A stretch of 64,000 nucleotides of DNA from Pseudomonas fluorescens (GCF_000967965.1 NZ_LACC01000029.1:1-64000); one strand, 5' to 3'. Shown: positions 26,127 to 35,247, counted from the stretch's first letter. The notes: generated by a model not told the origin, from the letters alone. Program-made: numbers and translations.

Positions 26127-27001
26127 TCAGGGGTTCCGCGAGGGGCAGGACTCAACGCGGGCAATGCATCGGCCGTGAGCGAACCCGGCAAACGAATCTC
26201 TACCGCGACCGGCAGGTGATCGGAAATGGGCTGTGCCAGCACCTCGACCTTTTCCAGGGTCAGGCTCGGGCTCAGCAGGATATGGTCCAGGCAGCGCTGT
26301 GGGCGCCAGCTGGGAAACGTCGCTTCCAGTTGCGGCGCGAGCAGGCCGAGATCGCGCAACGGGGAATGTAGCAGCAGGTCACTGGCATGGGTGTTCATGT
26401 CGCCCATCAGCACCTGGTGCTTGTAGTCGCCAATCAACTCACGGATGTAGGCCAGTTGCAGGCTGCGGGCCCGGGCGCCCAACGCCAGGTGCATCATGAC
26501 CACCACCAGCGCTTCCGGACCTTCGCCAAACCGCACCAGAATGGCTCCGCGACCCTTTGGCCCCGGCAGCGGATGATCCTCAATTGCCCATGGGCGCAAT
26601 CGGCTGAGCACGCCATTGCTGTGCTGGGCCAGGCGACCGAGATTGCGATTGAGTTGTTGATACCAGTAGGGAAAGGCACCGAGTTGGGCCAGGTGTTCGA
26701 CCTGATTGACGTAGCCTGACCGCAGGCTGCCGCCATCGGCCTCTTGCAAGGCGACCAGATCGAAGTCGCCCAGCAGGTTGCCGATTTTTTGAAGGTTGTC
26801 GGCACGCCCGGTGTGCGGCAGCAGGTGCTGCCAGCCCCGGGTCAGGTAATGCCGGTAGCGCTCGGTACTGATACCGACCTGGATATTGAAGCTGAGCAAG
26901 CGCAGACGACTGTCTGCGGGCAGGCCCGTGGACTCCAGATGATGTTCGTTGACCCGCGGATCATGCAGGCCAACGATGCGTTCAGTACCCCATCGGCGCA
27001 T
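26123..27001 (-). CDS. Endonuclease/exonuclease/phosphatase (EEP) family protein
   Basis: The 292-residue protein contains EEP hallmarks: LLSFNIQVG, LQEADGG, HLALGARARS, GDMNTHASD and the catalytic ISDHLPVAVEI. Members are metal-dependent phosphodiesterases acting on nucleic acids or lipids. It corresponds to PA5488 by position. It overlaps the GGDEF gene by four bases, so the two are cotranscribed; no functional link is known. Confidence 0.88.
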   Translation of the reverse strand: MRRWGTERIVGLHDPRVNEHHLESTGLPADSRLRLLSFNIQVGISTERYRHYLTRGWQHLLPHTGRADNLQKIGNLLGDFDLVALQEADGGSLRSGYVNQVEHLAQLGAFPYWYQQLNRNLGRLAQHSNGVLSRLRPWAIEDHPLPGPKGRGAILVRFGEGPEALVVVMMHLALGARARSLQLAYIRELIGDYKHQVLMGDMNTHASDLLLHSPLRDLGLLAPQLEATFPSWRPQRCLDHILLSPSLTLEKVEVLAQPISDHLPVAVEIRLPGSLTADALPALSPAPRGTPE

Positions 27002-27015
27002 GGCAGTGACTGCCC

Positions 27016-27657
27016 TTAGTTGGCGGCAGCCTTGTTAGCCGCTCGCTCTTTGTCGATCAGTTTGTCGGCCAGTTGCAGGGCCTGTTCGGCACCGCCGGCA
27101 GAACCCACGTCAAAGCGGTACTTACCGTTGACGATCATGGTTGGAACGCCGGAGATTTCATACTTCTTGGCCAGTTCACGAGCCTTGACGATCTGACCCT
27201 TGATAGCGAAAGAGTCGAAAGTCGCGAGGAACTTGTCCTTGTCCACGCCTTGGGTAGCGAGGAAGTCGGCCATGTCGTTCTTGTCGGTCAGTTTCTTGTG
27301 TTCTTTCTGAATCGCATTGAACACCGCGGCGTGAACGTTGTGCTCGACACCCATGGCTTCAAGGGTCAGGAACATCTGACCGTGAGCGTCCCACGGGCCA
27401 CCGAACATGGCTGGAATGCGCACGAAGTTCACGTCCGAAGGCAGCTTTTCGACCCACGGATTAATCACTGGCTCGAAAGCGAAGCAATGCGGGCAGCCGT
27501 ACCAGAACAGCTCTACCACTTCGATCTTGCCAGGCACGGCGACCGGAACCGGGTTGCTCAGTTCGACATAAGGTGCAGCGGGGGCCTCAGCGGCCTGGGC
27601 AGTCATGCCGAACAGGCTGGCAGCGGCAAAAACGGCGCTGATGATCAGATTACGCAT
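27016..27657 (-). CDS. dsbA: Thiol:disulfide oxidoreductase DsbA
   Basis: The 213-residue periplasmic protein has a signal peptide (MRNLIISAVFAAASLFGMTAQA in two parts) and the redox active site C55-P-H-C58 in FWYGCPHCF. The cis-Pro loop SGVPTMIVNG is present. It inserts disulfides in exported proteins. It is the first of a codirectional run with the EEP and GGDEF genes, spaced 14 bases. Confidence 0.95.
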   Translation of the reverse strand: MRNLIISAVFAAASLFGMTAQAAEAPAAPYVELSNPVPVAVPGKIEVVELFWYGCPHCFAFEPVINPWVEKLPSDVNFVRIPAMFGGPWDAHGQMFLTLEAMGVEHNVHAAVFNAIQKEHKKLTDKNDMADFLATQGVDKDKFLATFDSFAIKGQIVKARELAKKYEISGVPTMIVNGKYRFDVGSAGGAEQALQLADKLIDKERAANKAAAN

Positions 27658-27749
27658 GCTTCACTCCTGGACAAATTTTTTCGCCTCGCGCGACCTGTTA
27701 TCAGACAGGTCCTGGCGGGCTTGAGTTCTGTAGTGTAACGGCAGCGGCC

Positions 27750-27781
27750 AAAAAAAAGGGCGGCCAAAGCCACCCTTTTTA
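27750..27781 (-). terminator. Terminator of the cytochrome c genes
   Basis: AAAAAGGGTGGC, CAAA-type loop region, GCCGCCCTTTTTTT on the minus strand, with one mismatch and T runs. It separates the cytochrome transcript from dsbA. Confidence 0.75.
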
Positions 27782-27857
27782 TACTCGTTGCAACGGATTA
27801 ATCGAGCGTTAACGTTGCAGGTGATAAGCACCCCGTTCAACGCCCGATCCGCCAGCC

Positions 27858-28487
27858 TTAGTGCAGGCCTTGAATGTAGCTGGACACCGCGGCGATGTCT
27901 TCGTCGCTCAGCTTCTTGGCAATGGTCTGCATGGGTTTGGTATCGCCGTCGTTGGTACGGCCGCCTTCTTCCCTGCGGAAATCGGTCAGTTGCTTGCCGA
28001 CGTATTGAGCGTGCTGGCCACCCAGGTGCGGGAAACCGGCAGCCGCGTTACCTGCGCCATTTGGCGAGTGGCAACCGGTGCAGGATGGCAGGCCCTTGGC
28101 CAGGTCACCACCACGGAACAGGGCTTCACCGCGAGCGACGATCTTCGGATCGGCAGCACCGACGCTGCCTTTCTGGCTGGCGAAGTAGGCGGCGATGTCC
28201 GCCAGGTCCTGATCGCTCAGGTTGGTCAGCAGGCCGGTCATTTCCAGAACGGTGCGCTTGCCCGACTTGATGTCGTGCAATTGCTTGGTCAGGTAGCGTT
28301 CGCCCTGACCTGCCAGTTTTGGAAAGTTTGGCGCCATGCTGTTGCCATCCGGGCCGTGGCAGGCGCCACAGACGGCGGCTTTGGCCTGGCCGGCTTTTGC
28401 ATCACCCGGTTGTACTGCCTCACCTGCAGCATGGGCCATGCCGGAGATGCCCACGGTCAACAGCAGACTCACGATCAATTTCTTCAT
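27858..28487 (-). CDS. cc4: Cytochrome c4 (dihaem)
   Basis: The 209-residue periplasmic protein has a signal peptide (MKKLIVSLLLTVGISGMAHA) and two haem sites, CGACH and CTGCH, each in a c-type domain of about 90 residues with a distal Met (NSMAPNFP, TKPMQTI). Cytochrome c4 delivers electrons to terminal oxidases. It is codirectional with, and downstream of, the monohaem cytochrome gene. Confidence 0.94.
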   Translation of the reverse strand: MKKLIVSLLLTVGISGMAHAAGEAVQPGDAKAGQAKAAVCGACHGPDGNSMAPNFPKLAGQGERYLTKQLHDIKSGKRTVLEMTGLLTNLSDQDLADIAAYFASQKGSVGAADPKIVARGEALFRGGDLAKGLPSCTGCHSPNGAGNAAAGFPHLGGQHAQYVGKQLTDFRREEGGRTNDGDTKPMQTIAKKLSDEDIAAVSSYIQGLH

Positions 28488-28532
28488 CAGCTAATCCAAC
28501 TACGGCTAAGGGTTAAGAGTTATGGACCGGGC

Positions 28533-28823
28533 TTACTCGCTCATCCAAAGGATGATGGCTTGGTAATCCTCGGCACTGCAGTCCATGCACAAACCACGCG
28601 GCGGCATCGCCTTGAAACCCTGGGTCACGTGTTGCACCAGCGTCTCCATACCTTTCGCCAACCTCGGCGTCCAAGCTTCCTGATCGCCTTTTTTCGGCGC
28701 CATGGGGAGTTGGCCGGAATGACAGGCACCACAAACACGGTTGTACACAGCTTCCGGATCCTGTGTAGCCTGAGCGCTGTAAAGCGGCATCAATACACCG
28801 GCAGCTAGCAGCCATTTCGTCAT
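28533..28823 (-). CDS. Cytochrome c5-type protein
   Basis: The 96-residue protein has a signal peptide (MTKWLLAAGVLMPLYSAQA) and haem site CGACH. The C-terminal CMDC pair (LCMDCSAEDY) is typical of cytochrome c5. The ligand Met is likely in KAMPPRG. It is first in the two-gene cytochrome transcript, 45 bases from cc4. Confidence 0.92.
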   Translation of the reverse strand: MTKWLLAAGVLMPLYSAQATQDPEAVYNRVCGACHSGQLPMAPKKGDQEAWTPRLAKGMETLVQHVTQGFKAMPPRGLCMDCSAEDYQAIILWMSE

Positions 28824-29014
28824 AAAACGACCTTTTCAGGGTTGAGAGCGAGCTGCGTTCTAGTGCGCAATCAAGGTCTGTCGCTCTCGTGAACTTCATC
28901 CTACGCTGGGACAAAGCGCACACAAAATCTGCGGCATTATATACTGGCGTCACTGAAACGGAAGCGACACTGCTTGCCGCACCCATTCCTGGCGCCGCCC
29001 ACATCGGAAATCCC

Positions 29015-29659
29015 ATGCAACTCAAGAATCCCATCCTCGGTCTGTGCCAACAGTCCACCTTCATGCTCAGCGCCGCCAAAGTCGACCAATGTCCGGATGA
29101 CGAGGGCTTCGAAGTCGCCTTCGCCGGGCGTTCCAACGCCGGCAAGTCGAGTGCCTTGAACACCCTGACCCACGCCAGCCTGGCGCGCACCTCGAAAACG
29201 CCGGGGCGCACGCAACTGTTGAATTTCTTCAAGCTAGACGATGAACGCCGTCTGGTCGACCTGCCGGGCTACGGTTATGCAAAAGTACCGATCCCGCTCA
29301 AGCAACACTGGCAACGTCACCTGGAGGCATATCTGGGTGGTCGCGAGAGTTTGAAAGGTCTGATCCTGATGATGGACATCCGCCATCCGATGACCGATTT
29401 CGACTTGCTGATGCTCGACTGGGCCGTTGCTGCCGGCATGCCGATGCACATTCTGCTGACCAAAGCAGACAAGCTGACCTATGGCGCAGCCAAGAACACG
29501 CTGCTCAAGGTTCAAGCGGAAATCCGCAAGGGCTGGGGCGATCTCGTGACGATTCAGCTGTTCTCGGCCCCAAAACGCATGGGCCTGGAAGATGCCTACA
29601 CCGTACTGGCTGGCTGGATGGAACTGGCGGACAAGGGTGCCGAAGCAGAAGCTCAGTAA
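29015..29659 (+). CDS. engB: Ribosome-biogenesis GTP-binding protein EngB/YsxC
   Basis: The 214-residue GTPase has G1 GRSNAGKSS, G3 DLPGYGYA and G4 TKADK, and acts in 50S ribosome assembly. The frame runs upstream to 28889, but the ATG at 29015 gives the normal family length and a CGGAAA ribosome site. It faces away from the cytochrome genes. The pairing of engB with polA around a small RNA gene is conserved in gammaproteobacteria. Confidence 0.95.
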   Translation: MQLKNPILGLCQQSTFMLSAAKVDQCPDDEGFEVAFAGRSNAGKSSALNTLTHASLARTSKTPGRTQLLNFFKLDDERRLVDLPGYGYAKVPIPLKQHWQRHLEAYLGGRESLKGLILMMDIRHPMTDFDLLMLDWAVAAGMPMHILLTKADKLTYGAAKNTLLKVQAEIRKGWGDLVTIQLFSAPKRMGLEDAYTVLAGWMELADKGAEAEAQ

Positions 29660-29667
29660 GTGCCGAG

Positions 29668-29700
29668 AACTGCCTGCGGCGCACGCAGGCAGTTTTCTTT
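29668..29700 (+). terminator. engB terminator
   Basis: AACTGCCTGCG and CGCAGGCAGTT form a stable stem around GCGCA, followed by TTTCTTT. Confidence 0.85.
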
Positions 29701-29704
29701 GGGC

Positions 29705-29837
29705 AAAAAAAACCCCGGGCTTCATATGGGGAGGGAGAAGTTCCGGGGTTCAAGCTCTAGACCGCTAGGGCGGGGTCCAGATATCTGCCAACACTTAACA
29801 CAACATAGGAGCATCGAAGGGCTTCACCAGCCATTCA
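29705..29837 (-). ncRNA. ersA: ErsA small regulatory RNA
   Basis: ErsA of Pseudomonas lies between engB and polA, the same place as Spot 42 in E. coli, and is about 132 nt. Here the minus strand has an AlgU-type promoter and a terminator 133 bases downstream of the expected start. The terminator is a stem AACCCCGG/CCGGGGTT with a run of T (29705-29712). Its loop is pyrimidine-rich (CTTCTCCCTCCCC), suited to pairing with ribosome binding sites. Known ErsA targets include algC and oprD in P. aeruginosa. Ends are approximate. Confidence 0.85.
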
Positions 29838-29842
29838 GTAAC

Positions 29843-29870
29843 TCTGAGTGGTGGTGTGCAAGATTAGTTC
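29843..29870 (-). promoter_or_regulatory. AlgU (sigma-22)-type promoter of ersA
   Basis: On the minus strand, GAACTA (29865-29870), a 17-base spacer and TCAGA (29843-29847) closely match the AlgU/RpoE consensus GAACTT-N16-17-TCTGA. The predicted start is about 29837. P. aeruginosa ersA is known to depend on sigma-22. Confidence 0.8.
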
Positions 29871-29978
29871 AGATTTTTTTCAAATAGCTTTGAAATAACC
29901 CTGATCGCCCTCCGGACTAAGCTGTTTTTTGCGCCCTTCTGCCGCGGCACTCTGCCGCAGCAGAACACGACAATTTTC

Positions 29979-30061
29979 TGTAGGAGCGAGCCTGCTCGCG
30001 ATGGAATTTCAGTCGCAATCGATGTGTCTGACACTCCATCGCGAGCAAGCTCGCTCCTACA
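29979..30061. repeat. REP doublet (REPIN) between ersA and polA
   Basis: A long inverted repeat: the arm TGTAGGAGCGAGCCTGCTCG (29979-29998, continuing CGATGGA) pairs with its near-complement ending TCGCTCCTACA (to 30061). The core is the fluorescens-group REP sequence. It lies after the polA stop and can form a large hairpin in the polA 3' region. Confidence 0.85.
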
Positions 30062-30068
30062 AGAAGGC

Positions 30069-32873
30069 TCAGTGAGCCTCATCCCAGTTGTTTCCAACAC
30101 CCACTTCGACCAGTAACGGCACATCCAGTTTCGCCGCCTCGCTCATGTGCACGCGAATTTCATCGCGAACCAGGTCGACCAGGTCTTCACGTACCTCGAG
30201 CACCAGTTCATCGTGCACCTGCAAAATGACTTTGGCGTCGAGGCCCGACGCGGCCAGCCAGTTATCCACCGCGACCATGGCTTTCTTGATGATGTCCGCG
30301 GCAGTGCCTTGCATCGGTGCGTTGATCGCCGTGCGTTCGGCGGCGGCGCGCTCTTGCGGCTTGTTGGAGTTGATGTCCGGCAGGTACAGGCGACGGCCGA
30401 AGAACGTCTCGACATAACCTTGCTCGGCGGCCTGGGCACGCGTGCGGTCCATGTACTGGCGAACGCCGGGATACCGGGCGAAGTAGGTATCGATGTAGGC
30501 CTTGGCGGTCTTGGTGTCGACGCCGATGTCCTTGCCGAGCTTCTGCGCACCCATGCCGTAGATCAGGCCGAAGTTGATCGCCTTGGCGCTGCGGCGCTGG
30601 TTGGAGGTCACGTCGGCCAGTTCGACCTTGAACACTTCGGCGGCGGTCGCGGTGTGTACGTCCAGATTGTGGCGGAAGGCGTTCATCAGTCCTTCATCCC
30701 GGGACAGGTGCGCCATGATCCGCAGTTCGATCTGCGAATAGTCCGCCGCCAGCAGCTTGTAGCCGGTCGGGGCCACGAACGCCTGGCGGATGCGACGCCC
30801 TTCGGCGGTACGCACCGGGATGTTCTGCAGGTTCGGATCGCTGGAGGACAGCCGCCCGGTGGACGCCACCGCCTGGTGATACGAGGTATGGATCCGCCCG
30901 GTACGCGGGTTGATCTGCTCCGGAAGACGATCGGTGTAAGTGCTTTTCAGCTTGCTCATGGAGCGGTATTCCATGAGCACTTTCGGCAATCGATAGTCGT
31001 CTTCTGCCAGTTTGGCCAGCACTTCTTCGGCAGTGGATGGCTGGCCCTTGGCGGTTTTCTTCAACACCGGCAGGCCGAGCTTCTCGTAAAGGATCACGCC
31101 AAGTTGCTTGGGCGAACCGAGGTTGAATTCCTCACCGGCAATCTCGAAGGCTTCACGCTCCAGCGCCACCATCTTGTCGCCCAGTTCAATACTTTGCACG
31201 CCCAGCAAGGCGGCGTCGACGAATGCGCCCTGGCGTTCGATACGCGCCAATACCGGTACCAACGGGATCTCGATGTCGGTCAGCACGCTGGCCAGGCTTG
31301 GAATGGCCGAGAGCTTTTCGAACAGGGTCTGGTGCAGGCGCAGGGTGATATCCGCATCTTCGGCGGCGTAAGGCCCGGCCTGCTCCAAGGCGATCTGATC
31401 GAACGTCAGCTGCTTCACGCCTTTGCCGGCGATGTCCTGGAAACTCACCGTGGTGTGGTCCAGATACTTCTGCGCCAGGCTGTCCATGTCATGGCGGGTG
31501 GCCGTGGAGTTCAGTACGTAGGACTCAAGCATGGTGTCGAAGGCGATGCCACGCACGGTAATGCCGTTGTCCTGATCGCCGCCGATGGCGCAATTGGCCA
31601 GGATGTTCATGTCGAACTTGGCGTGCTGGCCGACCTTGAGCTTGGCCGGGTCTTCCAGAATCGGCTTGAGCGCGCGCAGGACCGTGTCACGATCCAGCTG
31701 CTGCGGCACACCAATGTAGGAATGGGTCAACGGGATGTAGGCCGCTTCGTTAGCCTGAACGGCGAACGACAGGCCCACCAGTTGCGCCTGCTGCGCATCG
31801 ATGCCGGTTGTTTCGGTGTCGAAGGCAAACAGCTTGGCGTTGTTCAGTTTTTCCAGCCAGGCATCGAACCGCGCCTGATCGAGGATGGTTTCATAGGCGG
31901 CTTCAGCAGCGGCGGCCGGTGCTTCGGCCTCTGGTTCGCTGAACAGATCGGCGGCCGGTGCAGGCTCGGCGGCAGCGCTCAGTTCCAGGCGTTTGGCGTC
32001 GCGATCAAGGTCGTTCAGCCAGCTCTTGAACTCCAGCAGGGTGTACAGCTCGTAGAGTTTGGCCGGATCTTCCGCGCCCATTTGCAAGTCGTCGAGCCCA
32101 ACGTCCAGCGGTACATCGACCTTGATGGTCGCCAGTTGATAGGAGAGGAAGGCCATTTCCTTGTGCTCTTCGAGCTTGGCCGGCAGGGTCTTGGCGCCGC
32201 GAATCGGCAGGGTCGGCACGATGTCGAGCTGCGCATAGAGTTCGGTCAGACCGCCGTTCACACCGACCAGCAGGCCGGAAGCCGTCTTCGGGCCGATGCC
32301 TGGAACACCCGGAATGTTGTCGGAAGAATCGCCCATGAGCGCCAGATAATCGATGATCTGCTCCGGAGCGACGCCGAATTTCTCCTTCACGCCCTCCACG
32401 TCCATGCTGCTACCGGTCATGGTGTTGACCAAGGTAATGTGACCGTCGACCAGTTGCGCCATGTCCTTGTCACCGGTGGAAATAATCACCGGACGATCCG
32501 CAGCCGCGCTGCTGCGGGCCAGGGTGCCGATCACGTCATCGGCCTCGACGCCCTCGACGCACAGCAGCGGAAAGCCCAGGGCGATCACGCTCTGGTGCAG
32601 CGGCTCGATCTGCACGCGCATGTCGTCGGGCATGCTCGGACGGTTGGCCTTGTATTCGGCGTACATGTCATCGCGAAAAGTCCCACCCTTGGCGTCGAAC
32701 ACCACGGCGAACGGACTATCCGGATATTGCTTGCGCAGGCTCTTGAGCATGTTCAAGACGCCCTTGACCGCGCCGGTCGGCAGGCCTTTGGACGTGGTCA
32801 GCGGCGGCAGCGCGTGAAAGGCGCGGTACAGGTAAGAAGAACCGTCCACCAGGACGAGGGGGGCTTGGCTCAT
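30069..32873 (-). CDS. polA: DNA polymerase I
   Basis: The 934-residue enzyme has an N-terminal 5'-3' exonuclease (LVDGSSYLYRAFHA, VEADDVIGTLA), a 3'-5' exonuclease region with FAFDTETTGID (about 349-359), and a family A polymerase (ADYSQIELRIMAHL, RRSAKAINFGLIYG, QVHDELVLEV). It fills gaps in repair and Okazaki processing. The start at 32873 (MSQAPLVLVDG) is the family N-terminus; an upstream TTG at 32885 lacks proper spacing. Confidence 0.98.
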   Translation of the reverse strand: MSQAPLVLVDGSSYLYRAFHALPPLTTSKGLPTGAVKGVLNMLKSLRKQYPDSPFAVVFDAKGGTFRDDMYAEYKANRPSMPDDMRVQIEPLHQSVIALGFPLLCVEGVEADDVIGTLARSSAAADRPVIISTGDKDMAQLVDGHITLVNTMTGSSMDVEGVKEKFGVAPEQIIDYLALMGDSSDNIPGVPGIGPKTASGLLVGVNGGLTELYAQLDIVPTLPIRGAKTLPAKLEEHKEMAFLSYQLATIKVDVPLDVGLDDLQMGAEDPAKLYELYTLLEFKSWLNDLDRDAKRLELSAAAEPAPAADLFSEPEAEAPAAAAEAAYETILDQARFDAWLEKLNNAKLFAFDTETTGIDAQQAQLVGLSFAVQANEAAYIPLTHSYIGVPQQLDRDTVLRALKPILEDPAKLKVGQHAKFDMNILANCAIGGDQDNGITVRGIAFDTMLESYVLNSTATRHDMDSLAQKYLDHTTVSFQDIAGKGVKQLTFDQIALEQAGPYAAEDADITLRLHQTLFEKLSAIPSLASVLTDIEIPLVPVLARIERQGAFVDAALLGVQSIELGDKMVALEREAFEIAGEEFNLGSPKQLGVILYEKLGLPVLKKTAKGQPSTAEEVLAKLAEDDYRLPKVLMEYRSMSKLKSTYTDRLPEQINPRTGRIHTSYHQAVASTGRLSSSDPNLQNIPVRTAEGRRIRQAFVAPTGYKLLAADYSQIELRIMAHLSRDEGLMNAFRHNLDVHTATAAEVFKVELADVTSNQRRSAKAINFGLIYGMGAQKLGKDIGVDTKTAKAYIDTYFARYPGVRQYMDRTRAQAAEQGYVETFFGRRLYLPDINSNKPQERAAAERTAINAPMQGTAADIIKKAMVAVDNWLAASGLDAKVILQVHDELVLEVREDLVDLVRDEIRVHMSEAAKLDVPLLVEVGVGNNWDEAH

Positions 32874-32947
32874 GAGCAGGATCAACCTTTTCGGCGGGTC
32901 CGGCGCTAGAATAGCGGGACCGTTGACGACAAAGGGACAAGGTTATC

Positions 32948-33235
32948 ATGCGCACACTAAATCGCCTGTTGCTGGCTGGCTTGTTTGCTATCACACCTTT
33001 GGCCGTCATGGCGGCGGATGACGCCCCTTCGGCAGACCCGGATGTCACGATCCGCACGGAAGGGGACAAGCTCATTCAGGAATACCGCCAAAACGGCTTC
33101 CTGTATGCGATCAAAGTCACGCCCAAAGGCGGCAAGCCGTATTTTCTCGTGCGCGCCGATGGGTCGGACGGTAACTTCATTCGCTCGGATTACCCGGATA
33201 TGCTGATTCCGGCGTGGGAAATTTTTAAGTGGTAA
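32948..33235 (+). CDS. DUF2782 small secreted protein
   Basis: The 95-residue protein has a signal peptide (MRTLNRLLLAGLFAITPLAVMA, cleaved before ADD) and the DUF2782 segment IRTEGDKLIQEYRQNGFLYAIKV, read in parts, ending DYPDMLIPAWEIFKW. It is divergent from polA and next to thrB, as PA5494 in P. aeruginosa. It is probably periplasmic; function unknown. Confidence 0.9.
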   Translation: MRTLNRLLLAGLFAITPLAVMAADDAPSADPDVTIRTEGDKLIQEYRQNGFLYAIKVTPKGGKPYFLVRADGSDGNFIRSDYPDMLIPAWEIFKW

Positions 33236-33295
33236 GTCGTCCTTAACTTTAATCGGCGCTGGCTCAACAGCGGCGCCCGTACTGGCAGTTTAAAC

Positions 33296-34246
33296 ATGTC
33301 TGTGTTCACCCCCCTGGCTCGGCCCGAGCTGGAAGCTTTTCTCGCCCCTTATGGCCTCGGCCGCCTGCTTGATTTCCAGGGGATTGCCGCCGGTAGCGAA
33401 AACACCAATTTCTTTATCAGCCTGGAGCAGGGCGAATTTGTCCTGACCCTGATCGAGCGCGGCCCGGTTCAGGAAATGCCGTTCTTCATCGAACTGCTCG
33501 ACGTGCTGCACGGCGCGAACTTGCCGGTGCCTTACGCCTTGCGCACCACCGACGGCGTGGCCCTGCGCGAACTGGCGGGTAAACCTGCGCTGCTGCAACC
33601 GCGTCTGGCCGGCAAGCACATCAAGCAAGCCAACGCGCAACATTGTGCGCAGGTCGGTGAGTTGCTCGGCCATCTGCACCTGGCGACCCAGGCCAACATG
33701 ATCAAGCGCAAAACCGATCGTGGCCTGGACTGGATGCTGGAAGAGGGCACGCAGTTTTTGTCGCACCTCGGTGCCGAACAGAAAGACCTGCTGCAGCGGG
33801 CGCTGGAAGAAATCACCCGGCAGAAAGGAAAAATCCTGGCACTGCCACGGGCGAACATTCACGCCGACCTGTTCCGCGACAACGCGATGTTCGAAGGCAC
33901 GCACCTGACCGGGCTGATCGACTTCTACAACGCCTGCTCCGGGCCGATGCTCTACGACGTGGCGATTGCCTTGAACGACTGGTGCTCGAACGACGATGGC
34001 GTGATCGATGGACCGCGAGCGCGGGCCTTGCTGGGCGCTTACGCGGCCTTGCGACCGTTCACCGCGGCCGAAGCCGAGTTGTGGTCGACCATGCTGCGGG
34101 TGGCTTGCGTACGGTTCTGGTTGTCACGCCTGATCGCGGCGGAGTCGTTCGCCGGGCAGGATGTGCTGATTCACGATCCGATGGAGTTCCAGTTGCGCCT
34201 GGCGCAGCGGCAGACGGTCAATACGCCATTGCCTTTCGCCCTTTAA
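33296..34246 (+). CDS. thrB: Homoserine kinase (APH-fold type)
   Basis: The 316-residue kinase phosphorylates homoserine with ATP in threonine synthesis. Unlike the GHMP-type enzyme of enterics, this is the aminoglycoside-phosphotransferase-fold type used in pseudomonads. It has the catalytic loop IHADLFRDN and downstream LIDFYNA metal-binding segment. It is 60 bases after the DUF2782 gene and probably in the same transcript. Confidence 0.93.
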   Translation: MSVFTPLARPELEAFLAPYGLGRLLDFQGIAAGSENTNFFISLEQGEFVLTLIERGPVQEMPFFIELLDVLHGANLPVPYALRTTDGVALRELAGKPALLQPRLAGKHIKQANAQHCAQVGELLGHLHLATQANMIKRKTDRGLDWMLEEGTQFLSHLGAEQKDLLQRALEEITRQKGKILALPRANIHADLFRDNAMFEGTHLTGLIDFYNACSGPMLYDVAIALNDWCSNDDGVIDGPRARALLGAYAALRPFTAAEAELWSTMLRVACVRFWLSRLIAAESFAGQDVLIHDPMEFQLRLAQRQTVNTPLPFAL

Positions 34247-34255
34247 AGGCTTTGA

Positions 34256-34287
34256 CCTGTGGGAGCGAGCTTGCTCGCTCCCACAGG
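34256..34287. repeat. REP palindrome / shared terminator of thrB and znuA
   Basis: CCTGTGGGAGCGAGC and GCTCGCTCCCACAGG form a near-perfect 15-bp stem with a TT loop. It is a REP-type sequence placed between two converging genes and could end or stabilise both transcripts. Confidence 0.8.
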
Positions 34288-34299
34288 GTCTGGTGTCGG

Positions 34300-35220
34300 T
34301 TACAACGACTCCAGGCACCCCGCCAGATCATTCCCCAGCTTCTCCAACACCTGCTCATAGCCCTGAGCAGTCGCCGGCGTGTACCCGCCCAGCGCATCCA
34401 GTTCAGCCAGCTTCACCGGCAAGCCCGCCACCAGGGTTTCCGCCAGGCGCGGCCGTAGCGGCGGTTCGCTGAACACGCAAGTCTTGCCGACTTCCTGCAA
34501 CCGCGCGCGCATTGCCGCGACATGCTGGGCACCGGGCTGCACTTCGGCCGCGACGCTGAACACACCCACGTGCTTGAGGCCGTAGGCGTCTTCGAAGTAG
34601 TCGAAGGCTTCGTGGAACACGAAGTAGGGCTTGCCCTGAACATCGGCCAGGCGTTTCTTCAGGCGCGCATCCAACGCATCGAGACGCTCGTCAAAGGCTT
34701 TCAGATTGCTCTGATAGCGCGCGGCATTGTCAGGATCGGCGGCACTCAGGTCAGCGGCCATTTTCGTGGCGATGACCCGGGCGTTGACCGGCGACAGCCA
34801 CAGGTGCGCATCGAGGCTGCCCGGACGGTGATCGTGGTCATGTTCGTCGGCTTCTTCGGCGTGGGAGTGGCTATCTTCGGCAAAGCGGCGCAGTTTCATG
34901 CCCGGCAAATCCTGCACGGCGACGTTGGGCAACGTACGACCATTGAGCACCCGTGGCAGGAAGCCTTCCATGTCCGGGCCGATCCAGTACAGAAGGTCCA
35001 CCGATTGCACCTTGCGTACGTCGGAAGGGCGCAACGCATAGTTATGCGGTGAGGCCCCCGGCGGCAGCAAAACCTCGGGGATCGCCACGCCGTCCTGCAC
35101 CGCCGCGGCGATCAACTGCAGAGGCTTGATGCTGGTAAGGACCTTGACCTCGGCCTGCGCTGAACCGATCAGCAGAAAACTTGCGATAAATGCGACAAAA
35201 ACAGAAAAAAGTCGGGACAC
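34300..35220 (-). CDS. znuA: Zinc ABC transporter periplasmic-binding protein
   Basis: The 306-residue protein has a signal peptide (MSRLFSVFVAFIASFLLIGS then AQA) and ZnuA features: SPHNYALRPSD, a His/Asp-rich loop (HSHAEEADEHDHDH), DAHLWLSP and HEAFDYFED. It captures zinc for ZnuBC. Two GTG starts are possible; 35220 gives a normal signal peptide, while 35229 adds MVI. Neither has a strong ribosome site. It is divergent from zur across a Zur-like site. Confidence 0.93.
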   Translation of the reverse strand: MSRLFSVFVAFIASFLLIGSAQAEVKVLTSIKPLQLIAAAVQDGVAIPEVLLPPGASPHNYALRPSDVRKVQSVDLLYWIGPDMEGFLPRVLNGRTLPNVAVQDLPGMKLRRFAEDSHSHAEEADEHDHDHRPGSLDAHLWLSPVNARVIATKMAADLSAADPDNAARYQSNLKAFDERLDALDARLKKRLADVQGKPYFVFHEAFDYFEDAYGLKHVGVFSVAAEVQPGAQHVAAMRARLQEVGKTCVFSEPPLRPRLAETLVAGLPVKLAELDALGGYTPATAQGYEQVLEKLGNDLAGCLESL

Positions 35221-35247
35221 GATGACCACTCGAAGAGGCGAGAACGG

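Noticed and set aside
30147..32909. 920-codon open frame antisense to polA
   Set aside because: It lies wholly opposite a clear polymerase gene, has no recognisable domain, and its composition is the mirror of high-GC codon bias.
34256..34287. Insertion-sequence terminal repeat
   Set aside because: The palindrome is a REP-type core found at several places in the window, and no transposase is near.
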